From: Calliopum simillimum
Lineage: Eukaryota > Arthropoda > Insecta > Diptera > Lauxaniidae
Direction: 5' to 3'
DNA length: 64,000 nucleotides
Assembly: GCA_951812925.1 (NCBI GenBank)
Contig: OX638368.1
Span: 7,688,001 to 7,752,000 of the forward strand
Of the stretch, positions 1-10,691 are shown in pieces (within the stretch, counting starts at the first letter, position 1; every line of letters begins with the position of its first letter). Made by a program: the position numbers and the translations under genes. Below the pieces are notes generated by a model. The model had not been told where the DNA came from. It was given only the letters and a program-made list of their open reading frames with translations, and did no database searches.

Positions 1-1080
1 GTATCGTTTTGTTTTTAGTGTTATTTTTTTTTTAATTCAATAAAGACCTTGATTTTTTAATTTTGTATTCTGTTGTTACATAAATATTCTAATGAACTGA
101 GTTCAAGTTGTTTTGTTTTAGCGTAAAGTTTTTTGAAAACAAAAAACTTGTTTTGTTGCCAAGTGGAGTGGAGTGAATTTAGATGTTGTCATCGTTAGCA
201 AAGGAACTGATTGTGGCTATTATTTAAGCAAACATTATTTTTTATAGCACTAGTAATGTTATGAAAAAACTTACATATATAGCCGCTAAATGTATGGTGT
301 CTGTGCTGCGAAAGCAATATGCGCAAGAGAAATGCTTCAGAAAAAAAAAATAAAATTCTCTGCCAAGCCCCCAACAGTATTGACAAGCCCTTTTTTTACA
401 AGTACATACATATATTACGTTTAACTTGTTCTATTTGCCGAAAACATGTGTCATATGCAGACTTGTATTTTTGGTTTCATATAACATGGTGTAATTGCTA
501 CAACTATGTATTTGCTGGATATAACATAATACAGACAATTAGAATTTAATTGTTTGAATGTTGCTCATACGACACGTTGTGCAATTGGGATATTATGTTT
601 TGAAATAAACCCTAAATTATACATATTTGCAAAGTTGAAGCGTATCTTATTTCCCAAACTTTTCTTGCATGTTCTGAAAACATAAACGCGTGTTATGATA
701 AACAGGGGGTCACTAAAGACAAGAAATGCTAAGAATTTATAAGAATTTATGTAAAAATAATACTTAATTTCCACAAAAGTTGCAGATGTAAAATTTATGA
801 TAGGTACTAAGCTTAAAGTACTAAGCTTAAGTCATATGAACTTAGCTGATGCACATCTGTGCTCGTTTTGTGGCATTTTGAATCTTTGTTTGAAAAATAT
901 CTTGCTTCCTCTAAACGACCTATAAAAAATTTGGTAAAATTCTCTTTTCACGTTTAAAATTCCACCTTTTAGATTTTCATGACTTGTTAAAGGATTCCCA
1001 AAAAATATTTTTTTTTTATACAATAAAGGCATGTATACGAAAAAAAAATAGTCCCAGTAAACAAAGAATGGCGCGTTAAA
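1..1080. other. AT-rich intergenic DNA, no gene seen
   Basis: Both strands carry only short open frames of low-complexity composition with no recognisable domain, splice structure or repeat partner in the window. A short direct repeat of GTACTAAGCTTAAG-like sequence occurs near 805-830. Confidence 0.5.
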
Positions 1081-1180
1081 TATTACAGTGAAAGCAAATG
1101 TAACAGATTTAATCGTCTTTGAATTATTTGTCTTACATTTCTTCATCATTGGTTTTTTAGGATTTTGAATAGTTTTCAAA

Positions 1181-2402
1181 ATGAGTTCTTCGAAAGAAAA
1201 TGTGCGCCAAAAACACGATATTCCACATTGGCTCACAAAAACATTGCATTAAGTATAAATATTGCAAAATCAACGGTACCTTGCGTACTTAAAAACTTTA
1301 GTGAACGATTAACTACGGAAAGGAAAGTTGGAAGTAGTGTAACGCGCCTATGAAGAAAATACTGGACTCTCCATTAGCGATGTGGCTAAAAAAGTGCATA
1401 TGTCGCCCGGAAACATATAGAAAGTTTGCAGAGGGAAAGGTTTTCAATCATATAAAGTACTACTGGCACCAAATAGGAACGATAACCAAAACACAGTTAA
1501 AACTCGCTTACAAAAGCTCTACGGCCGTTTTGTACATGGGAGCTTACCTTGATTTTGCGTAGAGCTTGCATTTACTGTTCTGAGTGTTTGAGTAAAATTC
1601 GGTTATTCTTTCAGTATAGCATTTTGAAACTTTCGATTATATGAGAGCTGCCACGCCCACTTGTCCGAGTTTACCTAGATCTTGCGTATAGCTTGCATTT
1701 CTAGATCCGAGTGTTTGAGTTTAAAAAAAAAGTGGGTTATCTCAAAAAACGCTTTCCGTATATTATTTTGAAACTTCTGTTTATATGGAAGGTGCCACGC
1801 CCACTAGTTTTCCCAAAAAATTTATTTCCACACACATCCAGCCAGCGAGACAGACGGACATGGCTATATCGACTCAGGAGGTGACGCTAATCAAGAATAT
1901 ATATACTTTTCTATACCTGCCACGCCTCCTTCTCTGCGTTACAAACGGAAGGACAAAGTGAATATACCTTGGGTGTAGGGTATAAAAAAGTGGACCCGTT
2001 TTGAAAAAATATTTGGTTTGGCAAGCAATTTAAAAAATGCGGTTTGAAGAGCTCAGTATTTGTCACAACTGGTAAAATTAACAGCCAAATTTATGTGAAA
2101 GAATGCTAATAGAAACGTCTGCTGAATATGATACGACTTCACAAAAACCCTGTGTTATTTTGGTCAGGTTTAGCAAGTTATCACTATGGCAAATTGGCCA
2201 TGAATTGGTATGAAGAGAATGGGGTCAATGTTGTACTGAAAAATGCCCTGAGCTTCGGCCGATTGGAAAATACTGGGCTATAATGTAGAGAAAATTGCTT
2301 AAAATGAAAAAAGTTGTCAAAAATTAAAAGAAACTAAAACAAAAATGGATCATGGTATCATCGCAGGTCACCCAAAGTGATGTGCAGAGCCTAATGGTAG
2401 GT
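1181..2402 (+). pseudogene. ITmD37E (Tc1/mariner superfamily) transposase pseudogene, copy A
   Basis: Remnant of a mobile DNA transposase. Read across frames, 1181-1545 gives the N-terminal helix-turn-helix part (SISDVAKKVHMSPGNI followed by a KxxNRNDNQN-type stretch), and 2030-2400 gives the end of the catalytic domain (SSVFVTTGKINSQIYV, then LASYHY and RPIGKYW). The intact relative at 10692-12295 shows the same order of motifs. The first catalytic region is replaced by an inserted repeat (about 1550-1985). The second catalytic Asp is Gly (SGLA instead of PDLA) and the catalytic Glu is Gly (RPIG instead of RPIE). Stops and frameshifts occur throughout, so it cannot be active. Terminal repeats were not located, so the boundaries are those of coding homology only. 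Confidence 0.75.
1550..1985 (+). repeat. Dispersed repeat inserted in ITmD37E copy A (PuGGGTATAA-ending family)
   Basis: The insertion interrupts the transposase pseudogene. It begins with two diverged tandem modules of about 125 bp (1551-1671 and 1672-1805), each holding GCTTGCATTT and GCCACGCCCACT. It ends with a conserved tail at 1848-1985 containing GACGGACATGGCTA, TCAAGAATATATATACTTTT, CCTCCTTCTCTGCG and a terminal GGTGTAGGGTATAA. The same tail recurs at 27240-27379. Comparable sequence is common in Drosophila genomes, from memory. No coding capacity is seen. Confidence 0.7.
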
Positions 2403-2509
2403 GTTAATTCTAAGTTCCGATATTTTGCATACATCTCTACCAAATGAGCAAACCTTTTCATTTTCTTAAAGAAATGTGCTTGAGCTTCAAAAAATGTATT
2501 CCTTTCTTA

Positions 2510-2938
2510 GCTACCAACAAATCACGTGTTAAGTGGTTTTGCGGTGTGAGCTTACTGTTCTTGCTTGCATCCGAAGGCGCTTTGCAAGAAAAGTATAATA
2601 TCAACGACTTACAAACAGCGGGGCGATGCATAACAGGGGAAAAAACAAAAAATTAGAACTTTGCATATGCTGCACTGAATTTTTTGCTGTGATTCTCGTC
2701 TAATCTATGCAAAAAATTAATAAATCATGCTTGGTCGAGTTCTTGGTTTGTAGGTGAACTCGACTGAAGATCTCATATGGTTATGGGTGAATCGTATCGA
2801 AAACCAACCAACCAACAAATTTTTTGGTTTTTTTACATATGCATTTTGCCTTGATTTGTAATATTGGTGTTTTTACTCAAAAACATAGAATAGTAAGCTC
2901 ACACCACAAAACCACTTGACACGTGATTTGTTGGTAGC
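2510..2938. mobile_element. MITE with about 50-bp TIRs and TA target duplication
   Basis: The first about 48 bp (from GCTACCAACAAATCACGTG) recur inverted at 2889-2938 with about four mismatches. Both ends abut TA (2508-2509 and 2939-2940), as expected for a Tc1/mariner- or pogo-mobilised element. The 429-bp body carries no transposase sequence and includes a CCAACCAACCAAC microsatellite. Confidence 0.75.
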
Positions 2939-2940
2939 TA

Positions 2941-3800
2941 ATTAATGTAAATCATTATCTGTTCAAAACAACAAAAAAATGTATTACTTTCTTTTTTTTT
3001 TTGGTCAAAAATAAACTTCTTAAACCCATTTTTTGTCGACTACTTTTTTTCGTGTACATGCCTTAATCGAATGTTTATACAAAGATATTTCCAGTGATAT
3101 GTTCTTAACAAGTAGAAGGGATGTAGTATCATCCTGTTAAAACCAAATATCTTCTACTTTGACTTGATGTCACGCACTTTTACAAATAAAACATTGTTTA
3201 TAATTATTCCAGATGATTAGTTAGCTGGTCTATAGACCGCATTTTTTAGAATATATTGGTAATCTGTTCTGGTTGATAAAGTCATCGAGTCAGAAACAAA
3301 CTTTATCGCTAAAAAAAATTCAAATAGCTCGAAACATTTTGTACTGAACATTGATTTTGAAAATTAAATTCCACAATTTTTAAGAGGTATTTGGATATAT
3401 TGTACGTATTTATATAATGAAACAAATATACATTTAAATTCCTTTGCGTGAATTATTTAATTTCAATGTAATACAGCTTTTCAACGCAAATGATGAAAAC
3501 ACAAAATCTTTTTTTTTTTTGGTTCGTACTTAATTTGTTTATTTTATTTTTAAATGATGCAGATCATTCATTGCGTATTTTGGCAAAAAAAAATCGCTGT
3601 TCTCAAGCCAAATTGATGTGCAAAGTTTTTCTTTTGGATGATGATAAATATTGTATTGTAGATGGTTAGTTTAAATTTTTAAATAAATTTGTTTACAACA
3701 TTTACATATAAGTACTTTGGTTTCAAGTACGATTTATGATCTTGAATAAATGTCTATAACTTAATTCATGTGTTTTTTTTTGTCAAAAAACATGTACAAT
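2941..3800. other. AT-rich intergenic DNA, no gene seen
   Basis: Poly-T tracts and AT-rich sequence. No open frame with recognisable content, no splice structure and no partner repeat was found here. Confidence 0.45.
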
Positions 3801-3804
3801 AGTA

Positions 3805-4012
3805 TTATTCCAAGTATTGTCCATCGTTAGCCACTACTTTTTCCCATCTTTCTGGTAACATATGGATTCCGCGATCACGATTTGAGATCACCTGTGAGCA
3901 TTACAGAGCATTACTTTGGTACCATGGGTATTTGCCTTTGGCTGGGAAGGGCCTGGTGAGCTTCACATAAGAATATTTGCGTTTCGGGTTGTCGGTAATG
4001 AAGAAAAACTCC
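3805..4012 (-). pseudogene. mariner-like transposase remnant with internal deletion
   Basis: On the - strand, the segment near 4010-3905 reads DNPKRKYSYVK followed by PAKGKYPWYQ, matching the mariner block just after the first catalytic Asp (typically YDNPKRxxSW). It then jumps directly to RGIHMLPERWEKVVANDGQY and a stop at 3805-3807, which is the conserved mariner C-terminus. The middle of the protein, including the second and third catalytic Asp, is deleted. A stop lies at the junction. No TIRs were identified. Confidence 0.6.
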
Positions 4013-4250
4013 CCGCAAAAAAAAACTTTTTCAGGCACAAAGTTCGACATATATGAGTGAAAAAAAATATTGTTGTTTACGCTTCAAATGAATGATATAT
4101 ACTGAAAAAGTCGCACAATGACAGTAGCTTTTCAACGCATGTTCGGAATATTGGAACTATGGAATAATAATCAAGTAACGCCATCTCTTAGCAAACCGCA
4201 CGAATTAAGTTATAGACCCAATAATACTCGTAGCTTGTATTTATTAGTAT

Positions 4251-4928
4251 TAAAAATTGATTTTATTTTAATTGAACTTTTAGTCATATATTTGCAAAGA
4301 TCGATTTACATATAAATCTATCAATGCATTTTTCTAACACATAATTATGACAAATCAAGGAACGGATTAAAAACACGGCTATAGTGACATATGTTTCGTC
4401 TTTCGCCACAAAGGCTCATCAGACTATTTTTGTTGTAATTATAATTATATTTATTTTACTAAATTAATTATAATTGAAAAATTGCAAGTTTGAAAACTTT
4501 TTGTGTTTTTGGTCTTGGCGGGAGACGAACCAAGGATCTCCAGGTTGGTAGCAGAAGTCGTTACCACTGCACCAGCCTTGCCCGGCTGCGAAGCCGACTT
4601 TTTGCCAGTTTTATTTGTGTGTTAATACGTATTGATATATCATAATTGTTGTTTTGTGTTATTTATTGATATTTGGTATAGTTGTTCCTTTGGAACAAAT
4701 TCAATACCGATTGCAGGTGTTTCCACCTTATCAGGGCGTGTTCTCCCAAATAACTTTAAGAATTTTTTAAGTGTGTTACTTAATGACATTTTATATTGAA
4801 AATTGATCAATGCATTGATAGATTTATATGTAAATCGATCTTTGCAAATATATGACTATAAGTTCAATTAAAATAAAATCAATTTTCAATATAAAATGTC
4901 ATTAAGTAACACACTTAAAAAATTCTTA
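4251..4928. repeat. Nested inverted-repeat structure flanking a tRNA-like segment
   Basis: Arm A (4251-4326) is repeated inverted at about 4801-4884. Arm B (4757-4808) is repeated inverted at 4877-4928, so A' is bracketed by B and B'. The B pair alone could form a hairpin of about 50-bp arms with an about 70-bp loop. The tRNA-like segment (4511-4584) lies between A and B. Confidence 0.7.
4511..4584 (-). repeat. tRNA-like segment (tRNA-derived SINE or tRNA pseudogene)
   Basis: The - strand holds TGGTGCAGTGG (4574-4564), a full match to the pol III A box. About 33 nt downstream lies GGTTCGTCTCC (4531-4521), a near match to the B box with one substitution in the T loop. Flanking GGGCAAGG and CCCGCC-type ends do not give a convincing acceptor stem, so a functional tRNA is unlikely. 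No second copy was seen in this window to prove a SINE family. Confidence 0.5.
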
Positions 4929-4929
4929 A

Positions 4930-7900
4930 ATATTAGTATTAAAGAAATAGCTATCTTATAGTTTTTTTCCTTAATATTTTTGAAAACTATTAATCGAAAT
5001 CGTAAAATTTAAGTTACTTTTAAAGTTTTATCTAATCTATCAAATCAAAGCCAGTCAATCTTTTGTATGCTTCAAGAGTAAATTGCATTTTTGAATTTTT
5101 GTAATATATAAACTAAGTATAATCGAGACTATCATTCCTTTTGTTTTGTTTTTATGTCATAACAGATTTTATCATTGCAAATTATTTTCTTTTTGCTTTA
5201 AGTTTAATTTAAATTGTTTTTTTTTTTTTTAAATTTATTTTAATTTTGCAATTTTAATTTCTTTCATAAAGGAAAACTTTCAAGTGCGGTTATCTAGAAC
5301 AAACAAATATTTTTTGTTAGATAACAAATGATATATATCACTCACTATTAGTTTGTTTATCTTTTTATATTTTTAATTTATAATTAGAGCCTACTCTAAA
5401 TACGCAGTTCGCAGTTTTAATTAAGAAAGCAAAGTTATTTTTGGACTGATTCGCTAATTTATAAAAATTAAGACATCAGATGATTAGTGAAACCCAAACA
5501 ACTCAAGAAAATAAAGAGGCATGTTAATTTCACCAATTATCTCATTCATCATGTGCCTTCAGTCAAACATATTTATTAATTAATTTAGAAGATTTTTAAT
5601 TGAATTCAATTAAGGTTGAATTAATACGAAGTCTAAATTAAAATGTGGCCTACGACTTAGCACATATTATATGAATATACGTAGGTTTTAGAAAGTACTC
5701 GTAGCTAAATGAGTACACAAGGGAATATTAATTAATTCAAGTTGAACGTTGTTTTTTTAACTAAACCCTTAAACTAAAGGATTGTGCCATAAAATCCTAA
5801 GTAATTATAATCTTTAGCATCGAATGCCATAAGCTGCTGCGACAAGATGAGTGTCATAAAAGTGCTGAATGTGAATAGTCGAGCCAATGTTCTCAAAAAT
5901 TTATTTTTTCAAATTAATAAAATTGCTCCGTGGCCTACTCTTTAGGTCTTCTGAAATAATTTTTGTCATTTTATCGAGTTTGGTATGAAACAAAACTTTT
6001 TACCAAATTTCAGTGAACAATTTTAAAATATAGGAGTCAGAAGTTGTTGAAAAGGATAAAAATTTGTTGAATAATTCAAAAAATTTTTGACTCTCCTCCT
6101 ATAAATTGAAAATAATCTTTTGTCACTATTGTCACACGTAAATTGGAAAGTATCATAGCTTCTTGAATTATTTTGCAATAAATTCAGTTTTTATACTCTG
6201 AATAATTTTTTATATAATGATAATTTCACTACTCAATATTTGATTTTTAAAAGCTTAGTTTATTCATTTATTTATTTATTACTATTTTTTGAATTAAACT
6301 AACTAGTTACTCTCGTTTTTAAGTTAATTAATAAAATAAGACAAACAAATTTAACTGTAACAACAGGTTTGAGCGAATACCACAAATTCTAAATTCTTAT
6401 TCATTGAACTTTTGATCGTTATTTAGTTTTTTTTTTTTTTTTAATTTTTCTTTTTATAATTTTTTAATTTATTCATTGAAATAAACGGGTTGCCATATGG
6501 TATATAAAAGTTAAGCAGCAGTAGCATTTAATTATTTCTTCTTCCTGACGATATTTATTGATTTGATTTGGCTTAGCAATAAAAATTCATAACTTAGTGG
6601 CATTCAATGCAATAATTGTCAATTGTGTGATGAAGACCCAGTGAGATGGGTACCCATCAATACCTGTTGGTTTAATTTATAGGTTTGTGTTGACCATAAA
6701 ACGATTTTTTAGCTCAATGCAATTGTAATCGCAAATTTATTATCAATCTAAAACAATCAATTGTATCCACCCCATTGTTATATATAGGAATTAAATGTTG
6801 CCTGCTGCTACAGGGGGGAATTATATTTATTAGTTTATAAATACAAAAAAATTTAAACAAAACTATGAAATTAAATTTTTTATTATTTAAACAATTAAAA
6901 GAGAATTAAGTACATTCTGCTAATAATAAAGGTATAATCTTGAATATGGGGCAGATATGCTCTTTAACTGTTGGTTACTATTTTCCTTACTTCAAGCGTA
7001 TAATAATTGTTTATGCGAACACGCCTAATCCCCAAAAGTAGGAATACATTCCCCGTGGTTGGCAACGCAACTCCATTGCTAAATTAAACAATGCCCTACT
7101 GCTCATAGTTGTCAAATTCTTTTGTTCTTCTCTTTGATTTTTTCATTCGTTTTTTAACTACCTTTGAAACAGCATAAAAAGTTATAAGTTTAATTCTCAT
7201 ACTGAATAAAGATTAATTGTAAAATCAATAAATTAAAATTAAAGTCTAATACTCAATAAAGAGTTCATCATAAAATTTGTACATCAAAAACAGTATTTGT
7301 TATCTTTCGTGTGGGCGCTACCCAGTGTGGTTTTTTTTTTCCTATTTTACATCACGTGCCGAAATCTTCGGGACACCAATGATCCTCTGTGGAGGAGTTA
7401 GTACGGCTTGCAGGCGATTTATCTCAAACAAAGTACCGACAAGGTGTTAATCTGGAGAGAGACATACACAGCAACTCCTAATAAGTAGATTTTTGATCAA
7501 GGACGAGTGCAAGATAATTTTTACATTTTTGCCACATTTCCCCAAAAAAAAAAGAATTCTCTGGCTCCTGGTTTATAACTCAAGTCAGCGCCCAGAACAA
7601 TGATTCCTTATCATCATAAATCTCTTATGGTACAAAATCAAAGGATCATATCATATATAGTATAACTTGAGTATTTATCATCCATTCTTGCAAAAGTTAC
7701 CTGCAACTTTATGTTTCATTATCAGCGTGTCAATCGCGATATAAATTTTTGCAATGCCAACAAACAAATTGCACAATCTCTGCAATCATTGCAAATTCAC
7801 TTTCGTTATCACGCCACAATAACAAAAAGTAAACAAATTAAACTTATAAATAACTATTTGTAGCTACCTATTAAAATAAATTTACTGTCAACAAGTTGTA

Positions 7901-8290
7901 CGATAAAAATCTAATTTAAAATATTTAGAAAAAATATCGAACAAAAGGAATCAAATAAAAATACAAAACAAAATGCTTATCGTTACTTAAAATCCTTAGA
8001 ATTTTTTATCTTTTAATGGAATCTTCTTGAGCTGATTAAGTGCAAAAAAAAAATTAAATTAATTGTCAAACAAAAACTTCAAATTCTTGTAACAATAAAG
8101 GAAAAAGTACGCAATCAAAAAGTGCAAAATAAATTATTATTCTTGAAAAAAAAAAAAAAATAATAATAATACTAAAGTAACAATCTTGAACTGCGCAATA
8201 GTTGAAACAGTATTGTGTCTAGTTGTTTACTTTTAAGATTTCGTCGCCTAAGTTCTCTTTTGTCCTATACGCCACTTTTGATATATTCAC
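4930..8290. other. Long AT-rich intergenic block, no gene seen
   Basis: More than 3 kb dominated by A/T homopolymers (for example 5218-5232 and 6429-6442). No open frame shows conserved domain sequence or paired splice sites. A less AT-rich patch at 7355-7490 is unassigned. Confidence 0.5.
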
Positions 8291-8297
8291 TTTAGAC

Positions 8298-8323
8298 TTG
8301 TATGTGTATGTATGTATGTATTC
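8298..8323. repeat. TATG/ATAC microsatellite
   Basis: Short run of TGTATG and TATG units, here interpreted as the 3' tail of the adjacent truncated non-LTR element. Confidence 0.6.
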
Positions 8324-8334
8324 TCCTTTAACTC

Positions 8335-8433
8335 CTAGGAGGAGCACAGGGCCAATATGAAATCTCTCCATTTGTCACGATCCCTTGCGATGACTTTGAT
8401 CTCTTGCCACGATTTTCCCGATTGATCTATGGA
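8335..8433 (-). pseudogene. C-terminal end of a non-LTR retrotransposon reverse transcriptase
   Basis: The - strand reads SIDQSGKSWQEIKVIARDRD then KWRDFILALCSS and a stop. The W-x(7)-ARDRxxW pattern directly before a stop is the usual C-terminus of RTE-like and related non-LTR ORF2 proteins. About 10 bp past the stop on the - strand comes an ATAC tetranucleotide run (8298-8323). RTE-type elements commonly end in such short tandem repeats, so this probably marks the true 3' end of a 5'-truncated copy. Clade assignment is inference. Confidence 0.6.
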
Positions 8434-8439
8434 TATTGA

Positions 8440-10080
8440 AAAAATGTCTTTCTAATATTGTTGTCAGATTGCATCTAACTGCTTTAATTTATAAGATATG
8501 CAGCATTTTATAATTTTTTTCTACATGTAAGCCTTTTCCTGATAAATTTTGGCACACTTTTGAAATTTCATCGAAATCCGACACATCTTCTATTCAAATT
8601 TGCTCCATGTTGAGCTCTAACTGGCAAAAAAGACTTAACCGACAAAACGCCATCGATTCTATTAAAAAATTAAAAATCTGAAACCCTGTTTTTTGACGTT
8701 TAAGGCTCGTTATTATTTCACATATCTAGGCCCGAATAGGGTGAAATAGAAATTTTTTCGAAACATCAGAATGTTTGCTTTTCCATTACACCATTTTTTA
8801 TGAGAAATAAAAAAAACTTGGAAAACCTTTTGTCCACATATGTGTACATTAACGTCGAACCGGTTAAATATTATATATAAATTTTATCTATAAAAATTTT
8901 AATACTTGGAAAATTCCAAGCTGCCTGCGGAAAGTCTCAGCCACAGTAATTAAATACAGACTGTCAAGCCATAAAAATAACAACAATAAAAATTTCGTAG
9001 CAACAGCATCTTTGAGTGCAATACAATTTGCTGTTTAGATACAATTCGTACTATATTTAGTATGTTATTTTTTTATAAATTTTATTATTTTGTTGATGCT
9101 TTAAAAAGCATTTTTAAATTAAAACAGACAAATGAGAGCAAAATAAAAAAAATAAATTAAAAGAAAAAACATACCGGACAACAACCACGCACAGTTGCTG
9201 TTTGGTCGGTCGGGTCGGACTCTATTTAAAGCGTCGACAATGGATTTATTTTTAGCAACAGTTGCTCATACTGTGCGCTTGATTGTGGTTCCATTTTAAT
9301 TGAATAACTACAGTAACGGCGACAACGACGCACTAATTTGTCAAGACGACGACGACGACGACCATGTGACACGCCCTCTTTTCATCATCACCATCGTCCA
9401 ATGCACTCACGGCCTCTCACTCACTCTCTCTCTTTTTCTCTTCTTCTGTCTGTCTATTGTCAAATGCATGGCAAATGTAACTTTAGATGCAGATGCACAC
9501 ACTTTGCATTCATTTCAATTCTTTACGTTCTTAATATTTTTTTTTTTTTAATTTTCTCTTAATTATACTTTGTTAAAAATGCATAAATCTTGTGTTTATG
9601 TCAAAGTAAAACTGTTATTATTATTAAGTATTTTAAAAAATCAATTGTAGTCAATTTGTGCACATTTTATATGATTTATATTCTTAGTTTGACAGTTATA
9701 AGTTTTAATTTGAACCAATTTCCCTCTGCGGTTTCTAGAGGGAAAAATTTCTATGTGTTTATTTCTTTTCGAAAAGGAAATTTCGTTCGATATGAAAATA
9801 CTATTCTTGATTCCGGCGATATGAGAATATCGCAAAACAATATTGAAAGCCCTGGCAAAACCACATCCCTATGATTTTGACTATTTTCAGAAGAAAGTTT
9901 TTTTTTTTCTAAGTGTACCTATGTACTTAAACTGCAATTCTTTGATATGACATAAATTTTGATTTTGATCAATGCTTATGTTTATAATGCTTAAGCGCAA
10001 ACAACTAGTGCACGGGGGGGGGGGGTCTGTTTGGTATTGAACAAAAATTATTTCTTTTGTTTTTATCTCAAATTGGTCAC
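8440..10080. other. Intergenic DNA with simple repeats, no gene seen
   Basis: Contains a GAC trinucleotide run (9342-9360), a CT-rich stretch (9415-9465) and a 12-G run (10014-10025). Open frames of 83-94 codons here are composed of these simple repeats or lack any domain or splice support. A patch at 9180-9295 is less AT-rich, with imperfect inverted pieces of CACGCACAGTTGC and a TATTTAAA. It could be a promoter region, but no downstream exon was found. Confidence 0.45.
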
Positions 10081-10087
10081 CTTATAC

Positions 10088-10180
10088 CTCATAGATCGTT
10101 TTCAATATTCTCACCCTCTCAATAAGGCTTTCAGCGCGACGTGCAAATGAGGCACGTCTTTGCTCGGCATTGTTTGCCAT
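10088..10180 (-). CDS. Putative first coding exon of an unidentified gene (31 codons)
   Basis: A polypyrimidine/TTTTACAG acceptor ends at 10189. It is followed by 8 nt of leader, ATG at 10180 and an open frame starting MANNAEQRRASFARRAESL and ending in TIYE, then a GTATAAG donor at 10087. An alternative donor, AG|GTGAGA, lies inside the exon after codon 23. The protein is basic and probably helical, balanced codon use contrasts with the AT-rich surroundings, and both splice signals sit in the right orientation. The rest of the gene would lie to the left beyond a large intron, and 5' untranslated exons to the right. I do not recognise the protein. A chance open segment is possible but less likely. 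Confidence 0.5.
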
Positions 10181-10691
10181 CACGACTTCTGTAAAAGACA
10201 AAAAACAAAGTTATTAGTAGAGCAATATATTTGTATTGATTTTAATAAATACTATAATTTGGTAAAAAAAACTCTAGGGAAAATCATATTTCTATATAAA
10301 ATTTTTTTTTTGTTTTAGCTACCCTTTGAGCTAATATATCCTAAATATGCATATTATAGAGGGAAAAAAAACAAGATCGGTAAATCCTCAGGAGTTACGT
10401 ATATGGCATTTTCCATTTTCATAAATGTTTCAGTTGACTGAATTTAAACTTTGAATTGATGGAAGAAACATAAAATTTAAGACCTCACTGAGAGCAGCAT
10501 CGATAAAGGAAAAACCATAATGATCTAAATCCGAGATATCTATCATATTTTGCCATTTTTCTAGTTATATAAGAACTGCCCTAGAAAAATTTGATACTTT
10601 GTTTTTCATCAATAAAAAAAATACGTAATGAATTTTTTTTAAATATTGTTTTTTTATTTATTAATGAGTAGTATAACGAACATAAATAACT

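Noticed and set aside
4511..4584. Functional tRNA gene
   Set aside because: The A box fits but the B box is altered and no good acceptor or anticodon stem pairs.
9300..9562. Two overlapping + strand open frames of 74-83 codons
   Set aside because: They are produced by a GAC microsatellite and a CT-rich tract; no domain, and two frames are open equally.
9590..9874. 94-codon + strand open frame
   Set aside because: AT-rich composition, no domain, no splice context, and a similar open frame on the opposite strand.
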